Positions 1 to 8,460 of a stretch of 13,832 bases of DNA are shown piece after piece. How positions within the stretch are numbered: position 1 is the stretch's first letter; each line of letters begins with the position of its first letter. Made by a program: the position numbers and the translations under genes. The notes beneath the pieces are model-generated. The model ran no database searches, had not been told where the DNA came from, and saw only the letters and a list, made by a program, of their open reading frames with translations. The stretch comes from Oehlia diaphana (taxonomy: Eukaryota; Glomeromycota; Glomeromycetes; Glomerales; Glomeraceae), in NCBI GenBank assembly GCA_003833135.1, contig QZLH01000773.1:20485-34316 (forward strand), given 5' to 3'.

Positions 1-786
1 CCGTTTCAGCATCTCTTTTCATGAAATAATACAAAAAGATGCCGAAACGGCATCTTTTTTGATAAAAAAAATGAAAAAGATGCGAAATGGCATCTTATTT
101 CATAAAATAATATGAAAAGATGCTGAAACGGCATCTTTTTTGATAAAAAAAAATGAAAGAGATGCCGTTTCGGTATCTCTTTTCATGAAATAATACGAAA
201 AAATGCCGTTTCAGCATCTTTTTTGATAAAAAAAATAAAAAAATGCCGTTTCGGCATCTTTTTCATGAAATAATATGAAAAGATGCCATTTCGGCATCTC
301 TTTTCATGAAATAATACGAAAAGATGCCGTTTCGGCATCTTTTTTGATAAAAAAAATGAAAAAAATGCCGTTTCGGCATCTTTTTCATAAAATAATACGA
401 AAAGATGCCATTTTGGCATCTTTTTTATAAAATAATACAAAAAGATGCCGAAACGGCATCTCTTTTCATGAAATAATACGAAAAGATGCCGAAACGGCAT
501 CTCTTTTCATGAAATAATACGAAAAGATGCCGAAACGGCATCTCTTTTCATGAAATAATATGAAAAGATGCCGTTTTGGCATCTTTTTTGATAAAAAAAA
601 ATGAAAAAAATGCCGTTTCGGCATCTTTTTCATAAGATAATACGAAAAGATGCCAAATGGCATCTCTTTTCATGAAACAATACGAAAAGATGCCAAAACG
701 GCATCTTTTTTGTAAAAAAAAATGAAATAGATGCTGTTTCGGCATCTTTTTTCATAAAATAATATGAAAAGATGCCAAAATGTCAT
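1..786. repeat. Tandem array of ~41-bp hairpin units
   Basis: About 20 copies of a 16-17 bp core, most often GATGCCG-TTT-CGGCATC or its complement GATGCCG-AAA-CGGCATC, lie at near-regular spacing. Cores begin near 38, 79, 119, 161, 202, 243, 282, 323, 364, 404, 444, 485, 526, 567, 609, 649, 689, 730 and 771, with a partial core at 1; mean spacing is about 40.7 bp. Each core can fold into a 6-7 bp stem with a 3-base loop. Two spacer types separate them: one ends in ATAATACGAAAA and often holds the palindrome TTTCATGAAA, the other is TGATAAAAAAAATGAAA-like. Open frames through the array on the minus strand are translations of the repeat and are not genes. Confidence 0.95.
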
Positions 787-842
787 CTTTCATAATATAA
801 CACCATTTTTTTAACGTTTTTATTTATACATTAACAAATAAA

Positions 843-1205
843 ATGCTTTTTCTAACGGTTTTTAACCGTGTTAGTAAAAAAAGTAGCGAAAAGATTTTAT
901 TTAATAAAAAAACGTCTTTCGCAATGTTTTTTAACTGTATTAATGAGAAACGTTGCGAAACGTTTTTATTTGATAATTTAACGAAAAAAAACGTTTTTCG
1001 CAGCAGTTTTAACTATATTAATAAAAACGTTGCGAAAATGTTTTTTATTTGATAATTTACCAATAAAAATCATTTTCGCAATGGTTTTTAACTGTATTAA
1101 TAAAAATGTTGCGAAAAACGTTTTTTATTTGATAATTTGTCAATAAAAAGTCATTTCGCAACATCTTATAACTATATTAAAAAAAACGTTGTGAAAGACT
1201 TTTTT
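843..1205. repeat. Five ~79-bp tandem units with inverted TTTCGCAA/TTGCGAAA
   Basis: The motif AACTGTATTA or AACTATATTA recurs at about 933, 1011, 1090 and 1170, with a diverged copy (AACCGTGTTA) near 863, so the period is about 79 bp. Each unit carries TTTCGCAA upstream of this motif and TTGCGAAA downstream, a potential 8-bp stem around a loop of roughly 30 bases, followed by TTTTTATTTGATAATTT. A 69-codon open frame on the plus strand (843-1052) is simply this repeat translated; its composition (F, N and K rich) follows from the sequence. Confidence 0.85.
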
Positions 1206-1230
1206 ATTTGATTTAATTATGAAAACCGAT

Positions 1231-1402
1231 TTGGATCCAGATCGGATCTGGATCAGATCAGATCAAATCAGTTGGGATTCGGATTGGATCGGATCGAATC
1301 TAATTCAGATCCGAATCGGATCAGATCAAATCTGATTTTATTTGATCCGAATTTAGATCAGATCAGATTTGACTAAAATCTGGTCTGATCCGATCCGTTC
1401 AG
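1231..1402. repeat. GATC-rich simple repeat block
   Basis: The stretch is built from degenerate units of the type GGATCGGATCAGATCAAATC and holds 16 GATC sites in about 165 bp. It is more GC-rich than its surroundings. Both orientations of the unit are present (GATCCGAATCGGATC), so parts can pair with each other. No open frame or transposon end is evident. I recall this kind of GATC/GGATTCGGAT block as common in arbuscular mycorrhizal fungal assemblies, but that is memory and not a search result. Confidence 0.85.
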
Positions 1403-1493
1403 AACACTATGTTTATTTTAGTACATAAAGTATTGCAAAAATCATCACTATAGCAAGGTATTAGTTTAAAAAGCATGTGTAAATAAAAATTAT

Positions 1494-2130
1494 TTGTGTA
1501 ATTAAATGAAATTTATTTTAGCCGAAATTATGTTAATTCTTGCCAAAATTAATTGCCAATCCGCCACTCAACGATACAAAATTGATTAGTAGATTTGTCA
1601 CAAGTTCTTATATGAATGATGTTGATCGGCATATTTCAACTCCAATTTTGTCCTACATAAGTCATGCTTAATGTAACCATACTTTACCAATCAATAATGC
1701 CAAACGTGAATATGTCACAAAAAAAAAATTTTTTTCGTTTGTTATAAAATTTAAAGAGTTTACTTTGGAGGAAGTCACCATTCCAGCTCATATTTTAGGT
1801 AACTTTACACCAATTATTCGTGAATTTTGCAAATTTTACAAGGTTTTTATGTACTATTATATAATATATTTTTTTTTTTTGGCAATGTTTTAGTTTTACC
1901 AGTTTTATAAAACTATACCTAAGTAATGTAACATCTTTTTTAAATATATTTTTAGGGTATTTATATTACAACAAAACGTTTTTAAACTTGTGCAAACACC
2001 ATTCAGAAGCAATAGTATTTAATATAAAAATGTCCGACAAGATTAATTATAGATTACCGATCATTTTGTATCGCTGAGTGGCGAATCAGCAATTAATAAA
2101 GTAATTTCGTCAATTAAATTAGTAAAATTA
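1494..2130. mobile_element. Small non-autonomous element with long imperfect terminal inverted repeats
   Basis: Bases 1551-1586 match the reverse complement of 2060-2094 with four mismatches and one gap; the shared core is CGCCACTCA-R-CGATACAAAAT. All four mismatches are transitions. Weaker inverted similarity continues outward: GCCGAAATTA near 1521 pairs with the complement of TAATTTCGTC near 2102, and a TAATT...AATTTA stretch lies beyond it. The ends may therefore be 70-80 bp long, with an indel of about 12 bp. The interior holds no convincing coding frame. This fits a MITE or a deleted DNA transposon. The exact outer borders and target-site duplication could not be fixed, so the superfamily is open; a Tc1/mariner-like origin is only a guess. 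Confidence 0.6.
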
Positions 2131-2979
2131 GGACACGCATTTTTGAATCAGAAAATATAGATCTACCCAACTTTCTCCACATCTATTTAATTTCATAATG
2201 ATTGGTTTGGCATCCCCAGAGAATCAAATTTTGTTGAATTTATCTTTATCTGACCGGTCATTTATAACAAGTCAAATCCTTCAAAGTTTCGTCTGCATAA
2301 TTTTATATCTAATAATCCTTGAGATTTGTATTTATAATTCTCATTTATTTTGAGAAATGCGGAATAAACTAAGAGATCAGATTATCAAGTTACAAAAACG
2401 TATTACGAAAATAATTAAAATCATAAAAATCAAAGTTAGACAAAAATCTTTATATGCTGGTAAATGAAATTATTGAAGTTTTCAAAATCTAGGCTATATT
2501 AAATGCTTACGAATTAATAGACAATATAAGTATTTAAGCATCGCTAACCAATTGAACATTACCGATAAACAATTAGGAAGATAGAGTAGATAGAAAAATT
2601 CAAAAAAATTAGATATTTTGTAATTGAATAGGTATATTTAATTTACGTATTTGTATTTACAGGTGCAAATATATAATTAAATAAAGTTCAAAAAAAAAAT
2701 TTAAATTTTGGAACGTAAAAAAGTATTATTTATTTTTAATAACTTATTAATTAATTGTTTTATGGGAATCAAAAAAATCCTTGCTGCTAATAACAGTTTC
2801 TAGAGTATAAGTATAAATAAATTAAACAAATACTTTCATAAATACAAAGAAATTAATTGACCATTAAAATTCCCATCTTACCCAAAGAATATTGAATTCA
2901 TCAATAACTTTAACAGTTAACGTAAATCAACGTAAATCATTATCAAATTAAAACAAATGATAATTATGATGTTTTACCT
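2131..2979. other. AT-rich intergenic stretch without a supported gene
   Basis: The sequence is AT-rich with many stops in all frames. A short plus-strand frame opens at about 2198 (about 51 codons, then a TGA, then about 38 more), but overlapping frames look equally protein-like, so it is not called. A 10-base direct duplication (AACGTAAATC twice) lies near 2920-2940. The left part may contain the 3' flank or end of the decayed minus-strand gene that follows. No terminal repeats were recognised. Confidence 0.5.
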
Positions 2980-3238
2980 TTTATTACAATTAAAATGTGC
3001 TGATAGCTCCCATGATAATTTCTCTCAATAATGTATCTATAATGAAAAAATATTACATAAATAAATTGTTATACCAAATTATCAAAAAACTTCTAATTAA
3101 TAAACCAAACCTATTCTTTAACCTTTAGAAAATATTAACTTTTTTTGGTTTTGAAATAGAAATTTTAACATTATTAAATAGATAAAAAAGAGCCCTATTT
3201 TCATATTCAAGAATCTCTATAATTGCCAATTTTTTTTT

Positions 3239-3246
3239 ACTACCTC
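3239..3246. repeat. Target-site duplication, left copy
   Basis: ACTACCTC, identical to the copy at 3491-3498. On the coding (minus) strand it reads GAGGTAGT, inside GGA-GGT-AGT (Gly-Gly-Ser). Confidence 0.92.
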
Positions 3247-3490
3247 TAAGGTTGCTTGCCGAAACCTAGGGGTTTAGGCAAGATGGCGTTTTTCCGAAAA
3301 GCGAAATTCTGCTGAAACTATATTAAAGTTATATCAAAAAACTGGCGAAACTCTGGAGAAAGGTGAAACTGCCAAAACTTATTATAAATGCCAAAACTGC
3401 TGAAACTTTGCTGAAACTATAATAAATCTATAGTAAAATTTTGATGAAACTAATCGTAGGATTTTGAAGAGGTTTAGACAAGCAACCTTA
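3247..3490. mobile_element. 244-bp MITE with 8-bp target-site duplication, inserted in the decayed gene
   Basis: The left end TAAGGTTGCTTG (3247-3258) is the exact inverted copy of the right end CAAGCAACCTTA (3479-3490); similarity continues imperfectly into CC-AAACCT on both sides. It is flanked by identical ACTACCTC at 3239-3246 and 3491-3498, a perfect 8-bp direct duplication typical of hAT-type (or P-type) insertion. The left end also forms its own palindrome, CTTGCC-AAACC...GGTTT-GGCAAG, at 3255-3282. The interior is non-coding and contains about eight repeats of a (TGC)TGAAACT motif. Its insertion splits the coding sequence of the minus-strand gene between a Gly-Gly-Ser and a Lys codon. 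The short open frame across it (3382-3582, minus) is not a gene. Confidence 0.92.
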
Positions 3491-3498
3491 ACTACCTC
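3491..3498. repeat. Target-site duplication, right copy
   Basis: ACTACCTC, identical to 3239-3246. Immediately upstream on the coding strand the reading is TLKDGGS; past the MITE the same frame resumes as KKKLAIIEILEYENR. Confidence 0.92.
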
Positions 3499-5216
3499 CA
3501 TCTTTAAGTGTCTGTCAGAAAAAATTTGTAATTTGTTGGTGATTTTTCTTTTCAACTGGAGCGCAAGAAAATGCCTTAACACTCCATCGACTATGTTTTT
3601 CCATAAATTCAGTCATATGATAAACAAGAACATGTATATATGGAGTGATTGCACTTGGTTTATACAATCCTTTTTCAATACGTGTTGAATTTAGTATTGC
3701 TCTATCTGAAGTTAAAAATAATTCTAACCAGTCTTCTGCTTCAAATTTAAATTGTTGTGCATTATAATCCTTTGATTTAAGATTAAGATAAAGTTGGTAA
3801 AACATATTCCATAATTTCCAAATTTTTCTTGCTCTTGAAGATGGCAATATTCGATTTAAATTAAAATTTTTTAAAACATTTAACTTGTCATTTCCCATTA
3901 AAGACGTATGATTATATGCATTAGACTCAGTTTCTTTCCAAAATTGGAAATGTACACCAATGCGACTCATTTCCTGCATAATTTCATTACGGCATACATC
4001 ATCAAATTGATCACATTCTTTTAATTCTGCCAAAAGTAAGCTCCAAAGACGATTCCATATTCGAAGTATAATATGAAGTTCGTCTAGAATCCAATTTTCT
4101 AGTGGAATCATATAGAAAGGGGGTTTTTTGGTATGTCCAGGATATTTGTTAGTTTTTTTAATCTATTTGCTTATTTTCCAATTTTCTTGATTATGATTAC
4201 TTTGGTCATCTTTGGAAATTTGACACCAGAGACAGAAAAAATTTGAATTTGGTGAGTTAAATCCAAGGCAAATAGCTAAAAATTTCCAATCTGAGCTAAA
4301 ATAGAATTCAAATTTCCAAATAATTTCATTAATTTTAAGGCCATAATTTTTAAGATCATCCAATTCTTGGATGAAAGGCGCCATTATAACTTCAAAAAGT
4401 TCATACTTTTTTACACCAGAAAAAAGAACAACTGTGTAATGATAATCAGGCTTATAAATATTTTGTACATCATTTAGGATCGCTATAGTTACCATAACAT
4501 GTTTAATTTTTCTACCAACATTCTGACCATTCCCTGAAATACGTAAATGAATTATTGGATCATTTGTGTCCAATATTTCATTAAGTATGTAAACTGGTAC
4601 AATATATGATAAAATATCTTTTACACTGCGATATCCACTATTTTTGATATTATGGATACCTTCAATTACTTCTGGATCAAAAATATCTGAATTTTCAGCA
4701 AAAATTAATTCATCTTGCATTGGACTAGTTGGAATATTAATAATAGTAATTGGAATTTTTCTTTTATTATTTTATGTTTTTGATCTGAAACTGCCTATTC
4801 ACGTTCCAAGTTAGATTCTATTGCAGCTAAAGCTCAGTAACCTTCACGGGAAATATAATTTTTGTCAATTGCTTCTACCATTAAAGTGAGCTTTTCTTCA
4901 TTCTCTTTATTATGTCTTGTTTCATAATTGATTTGAAAATCCATATTACTAACATTATATGAAACTTTCTTAAGAACAACTTGATTTTCACCATAAAACT
5001 TGACTCCTTCATCTTGAATATGTTGTTTTAATTGATATCCAAATTTTTGTTGTCTTTTGAGTATTGTTGATTTGCTACAAAATTCAATTGATTTTAATGA
5101 TCTTAATTTTCTTAATGAAGGCAACAGTTCTCTCTAGCTTTTCTTAATGTTTCTAAGTGGATGCCAAAAACATGCACTCCTGATATTAATGTTTTTTCAT
5201 TATTTGGAAATAGTTT

Positions 5217-5277
5217 CTAAAAAGATTTTAAATTTTAAAAGTCTGAATAATAACAACAAAACTTAATAGAACATTAC
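5217..5277 (-). other. Predicted 61-bp intron in the transposase-like gene
   Basis: Minus-strand donor GTAATG after ...GCAGTTATAAAA and acceptor CTTTTTAG before AAACTATTTCC, phase 0. It joins STAAANAVIK to KLFPNNEKTL. The interval itself has stops in the coding frame and is AT-rich, as expected for a short fungal intron. Confidence 0.7.
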
Positions 5278-5632
5278 TTTTATAACTGCATTTGCTGCTG
5301 CTGTTGAAGATGTATTTGAATGAACCTCTTTTGAGAAATTCACACCATACATGATTTTAAAAAAAGGTTTGCCTTCTATGTAATTAATAGAACACTTTAT
5401 GGTTCGTTTATTCTCACTACGACCCCAGGTAGTTTTAATACAATAGCAGTCTGAAATTTTGTATTTATTTTTTCCTTGAGTATAAGCTAAAACTGAGGAT
5501 ATAGACCTTTTTGTATAACTGTATAATAATAGCTTCGATTTCCATTAGTATATAATATGTTATTTGCATTTGGATATTCAGTAATTTCTTTAGGAACTTT
5601 TTACAAATTTTTTTAGTTTTTGCTTTTGGCAT

Positions 5633-6188
5633 TGTTTTAACAATAATTGTAAAAATATATAAGGATATTTGAAAATAAAATATATAAGTTGATAAAAATA
5701 AAAAATAAATAAAAAAAAAATTGATAAAAAAAAAATATAAACTGAAAATTTCCGTTTGCGTATTTACATTATTTGTATTGAGATTCAAAATCGGTAACAG
5801 CAATTTTGATTTCTATTTTTGGCTACATTCTTATTGTTTGGGTTGTTTGGGTCAATAAATAAATGGTGATCATACTTTATAAATTTATAAACTATAAATA
5901 AATATGCTTAATTTAAATAATAACTAAAAATAGAGTAAATAGAGTAATATGTGTGTTACAAAAAAAAAAAATATATAAACAACATATCGTCTCATAATTT
6001 ATCCCAAACAGTAAATAAAAAAAAAAAAAATTTATATATTTTATAAAAAATATTTAATTATTTTTTTTTAAAAAAAAAATAATAATTATATTTTTTTATT
6101 TTTGTAGAATTTCTTTCTTTATTGAAACAATTTTTAGGTTCGTTAAACTATATTACTTGGTTTTAATTATTTGTTGGAACAAAACTAA
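5633..6188. other. AT-rich spacer with A/T homopolymers
   Basis: This is the upstream region of the minus-strand decayed gene. It is dominated by runs of A or T up to about 13 bases and ATAAATA-type simple sequence. The long open frame seen on the minus strand upstream of 5632 is an F/I/Y-rich translation of these runs. A short GTTTGGGTTGTTTGGGT duplication lies near 5836-5853. No promoter, transposon end or RNA gene could be identified. Confidence 0.6.
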
Positions 6189-7361
6189 ATAACTATTAAT
6201 AACAAAGTCACGATTGATCATTTAATAGATAAAGACAAAGATGAAAGATACCTTTTCTTGCTAGACCCAAAGGACATCCAGAATAAGCGGTATCTAGTTA
6301 TCAATAATAGTTTGTAGAGCGTGATTAAAATTTCATCAATGTCCTCTTTTTGGGAAAAGATATATCGACCTAGTGGTAAACACAAGGATGCATATACGAA
6401 AGTTGACAAAGAGATCATGAACAACACATATCTAAACTTTCAATCAGTAGTGAGAACTTCTGGGATATCTCGAGATACCTTTTTAAAGAATTTCTTGACT
6501 ATTTACTCAAATTTTTCAATCTCTTACCTCCACAGAATGGAAATTTTCTACAATCTTCTAACAAAATTTAATTATATTATGGAAATATACATCTAGATAA
6601 GATACGTACAGAACAGATTCATCTGGTTATCAAAAAAGCTAAATATCTTAGAGTATGACTTTCAACGAAATGGTAAGCAGCTCGCAAAAATGCAAATAAT
6701 TAACATACGAGATTCACCAAAACTGATTTATTTTTGTCATTTATAATTATTTTTTGGCTTATACTATTATATTAACTAACTTTGCACATGTAACGTATTA
6801 GTTAATCCAGAGAAATTCTTTGTGAAATCTGCTAAACAATTAGATTTTGCAACTGGCTTAATTATCAAAAGCCATATTGCTCATACTACACCAGCTTCGT
6901 TTTCAGCTCATTTTTATTCTATACCACACATTAAGAATGCATCAGCCTTTAAACGATGATAAATTGTGCTGATGTATTACTGTAACTTTTGGAACAAGTA
7001 ATACTTAAACAACAATTACAGGATCCAAAATCTTATTGGAGCTCATTGTTCTGATAAGTCACTCTTATGATAAACATGTGCACTCTCATGATTGAATGAA
7101 AAAAAGCAGAAATATTAATATAAACATCAGCATCATTCTATACAATGGCGGGATAGGTGAAATAACTCAGAAATAGAAATACTGGATGATTTATCCATAG
7201 CACCTACCAACTGATACTTCTCTTACACGTAAAGAATGCTCCATACATTTGCTCTCACTTATGCATCAACAATTGATCAATTACATGCAGAAATGCTTCA
7301 CATTTCCATTAGACCGTTGAATTCACAATTTTATTTTGATTTTATTAATTATTATACATAG
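6189..7361 (+). pseudogene. Decayed protein-coding gene of unrecognised family
   Basis: One plus-strand frame is open from 6189 to 6746 apart from TAG codons at 6315 and 6594. Its composition is hydrophilic and protein-like (DKDKDERYLFLLDPKD, SGKHKDAYTKVDKEI, LEYDFQRNGKQLAKMQ). After a probable AT-rich intron (acceptor AG at 6800-6801), a second block reads NPEKFFVKSAKQLDF...SIPHIKNASAFKR to a TGA at 6957. A one-base shift then continues as MINCADVLL-stop-LLEQVILKQQLQDPKSYW to about 7040. A last block (about 7095-7361, several stops) includes TYASTIDQLHAEML. No conserved domain, transmembrane segment or signal peptide is seen. The antisense frame at 6218-6427 is also open but is hydrophobic and not continued on either side, so plus is preferred. 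The start codon is not visible. Function unknown; most likely a relic of a repeat-associated gene family. Confidence 0.55.
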
Positions 7362-7839
7362 GATAATTTTTATAATAATTTATATTTATATTAATTTTAT
7401 TATTATTGTCAAAATTTCCTCCCTTTTTAATTTACTTTTATTTTATTATTAATTCTAAGATTCTTTTTACATAGATGTTGCGTAGTTATAGAATTCAATA
7501 TATATTACTCATTGGTAACATCTGCTGGCTGGATGGGGTGGTTAGAATAGAAATGTTTTATGTACAACATAAAATCCAATGTTTAATAAAATTCCCCACT
7601 TTCGGCGAGGGTAAAGGTAGAAAAAAAACTTTTTTATAAATTCTAATCAGTACTAAACAGTATTAATATTCTTTAATACGTTTTTTTCACTAATTAGCAC
7701 CATTATTATGTATATGTAATAGTGAGGAAGTATATTGCTGTACGGAAAAAATAGTAAGAAAGATTACAATAGGAAGATCAAAACAAATATCTATTAAAAA
7801 TTTTTTTTAATTATACCGGCATTATTATTTACAATCAAT
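7362..7839. other. AT-rich spacer between decayed genes
   Basis: It is mostly AT-rich, with one more GC-rich island at about 7517-7615 that includes the small ORF described separately. A TAGTAA/TTAATAC-rich stretch follows. No inverted ends, tRNA or terminator-like structure is recognised. Confidence 0.5.
7475..7639 (+). CDS. Small ORF, 54 codons, possible orphan or last exon
   Basis: ATG at 7475 directly follows an acceptor-like TTTTTACATAG, and the frame runs to TAA at 7637. The product begins MLRSYRIQYILLIGNICWLD and ends in a Lys/Gly-rich tail (GEGKGRKKTFL). Base composition in its middle is clearly higher in G+C than the flanks, which is the main reason to list it. It could be a 3' exon of the decayed gene that stops at 7361, or an unrelated chance frame. 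No domain is recognised. Confidence 0.25.
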   Translation: MLRSYRIQYILLIGNICWLDGVVRIEMFYVQHKIQCLIKFPTFGEGKGRKKTFL

Positions 7840-8460
7840 TCATGTGATCCTTTTTTTGGTGATCCAAAAATACATATACAGGAATCCACCCTCATATTTA
7901 TTACCGATCACATCCTTTTTACGTTTAAGCTTCCATTCAATAATTACCTCACCCCATTTATATCATGATTTTCTTCGTAAATAGATTAGTTTTCGTTTTT
8001 GTGAAAGAGGATTTTCTTCTATATCTAGATCATCAAGATTCGTTACTACCAGTGTTATCTCACCTTCCTGATAAGTTCTTGTCCCCCAATTTTCATTATC
8101 AAAAATCTGAGCTAGCTTAGATGATGCATCTGGTCCCCAAAATATACATTTGTAAGTTCGAGTTTTACTAGAATAATTGTAAATGTGTCCATTAAAAGTT
8201 GTCAAAAATTGGCCTTCAGTACAAGCTGTAGTAACAACTTTCATGCCCATTTTATTAAAATAATTAGGTAATTGACAATGAATTAGAAAAACTAAAGTTT
8301 TTTTAAATTCATTAATAAAATTCACAGGAAGCTTATAGAAATTATTATGAAAAATGTTATATTTGCGTACAATAACTTCATAATGTGTTAAGCCTCGCTT
8401 AGACTTGAAAATTTTTTTGCAAACAGAGCATTAAGGAGAACTTTGTATTGGAGCAACCAT
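7840..8460 (-). pseudogene. Decayed ~206-codon protein with N-terminal zinc-finger-like motif
   Basis: The minus-strand frame starts at ATG 8460 (MVAPIQSS) and ends at TGA 7840-7842, interrupted only by TAA at 8431 (codon 10) and TGA at 7963. Around codon 11 a CSVCKKIFKSKRGLTHYE segment gives Cys-x2-Cys-x11-His, similar to half of a C2H2 finger; the second His is absent. The body continues EFKKTLVFLIHCQLP, then CTEGQFLTTFNGHIYNYSS, YKCIFWGPDAS, and a basic C-terminal part with VIIEWKLKRKKDVIGNKYEG. The frame never shifts, so decay is by nonsense only and the copy may be young. From memory this resembles a large lineage-specific family of short proteins in Rhizophagus with no assigned function. 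Translation could restart inside the frame, but no good second ATG context is seen. Confidence 0.65.

Larger units (their letters stand above)
2980..5632 (-). pseudogene. Decayed transposase-like gene, family not recognised by name
   Basis: Read on the minus strand, it starts at ATG 5632 (MPKAKTKK...). Exon 1 runs to 5278. A 61-bp GT-AG intron follows (5277-5217; GTAATG...TTTTTAG, phase 0), and exon 2 runs to a TAA at 3125. A further small exon near 2980-3045 is possible but weak. Without the inserted MITE the coding length is about 730 codons. Landmarks in order: an N-terminal Lys-rich start; TTWGRSENKR; LETLRKAR...LPSLRKLRSLKS; LRISGNGQNVGRK; ELYFSSDWKFL-like (here FYFSSDWKFLAICLGFN); a CxxC knuckle (CLWC) followed by KDD; PLENWILDELHIILRI; and APVEKKNHQQ. 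The order D, D, CxxC insert, E resembles DDE transposases, but that reading is inference. Damage: single-base frameshifts near 5596, 5489-5492, 5132 and 4756-4760; stops at 4834 (TGA), 4795 (TAG), 4163 (TAG) and 3515 (TGA), plus an in-frame TAG at 5134 if the downstream frame is extended past the 5132 frameshift; and a MITE in the last part. Resembles, from memory, a multi-copy family in Rhizophagus and some animals. Confident it is a decayed gene, unsure of its class. Confidence 0.8.

Noticed and set aside
183..745. Three overlapping minus-strand open frames starting MPF/MPK
   Set aside because: They are translations of the 41-bp hairpin repeat (recurring FHEKRCR, MKKMPKRH) and have no independent coding signal.
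1..786. CRISPR-like array (regular repeats of constant spacing)
   Set aside because: Spacers are themselves repeats of two types and not unique; the setting is eukaryotic, with introns and hAT relics.
2198..2467. Plus-strand frame MIGLASPENQILLNL… with one internal TGA
   Set aside because: Short, and a second overlapping frame (NDWFGIPRESNFVEF) looks equally good; no domain, intron or composition support.
3464..3688. Plus-strand 74-codon open frame
   Set aside because: It is antisense to the decayed minus-strand gene and crosses the MITE right end, so it is a shadow.
5633..5803. Upstream extension of the minus-strand frame before ATG 5632
   Set aside because: It is F/I/Y-rich sequence produced by A/T runs; MPKAKTKK is the first protein-like segment.
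6218..6427. Minus-strand 69-codon frame opposite the 6189-7361 gene
   Set aside because: Hydrophobic composition and no continuation up- or downstream, whereas the plus strand continues through several blocks.
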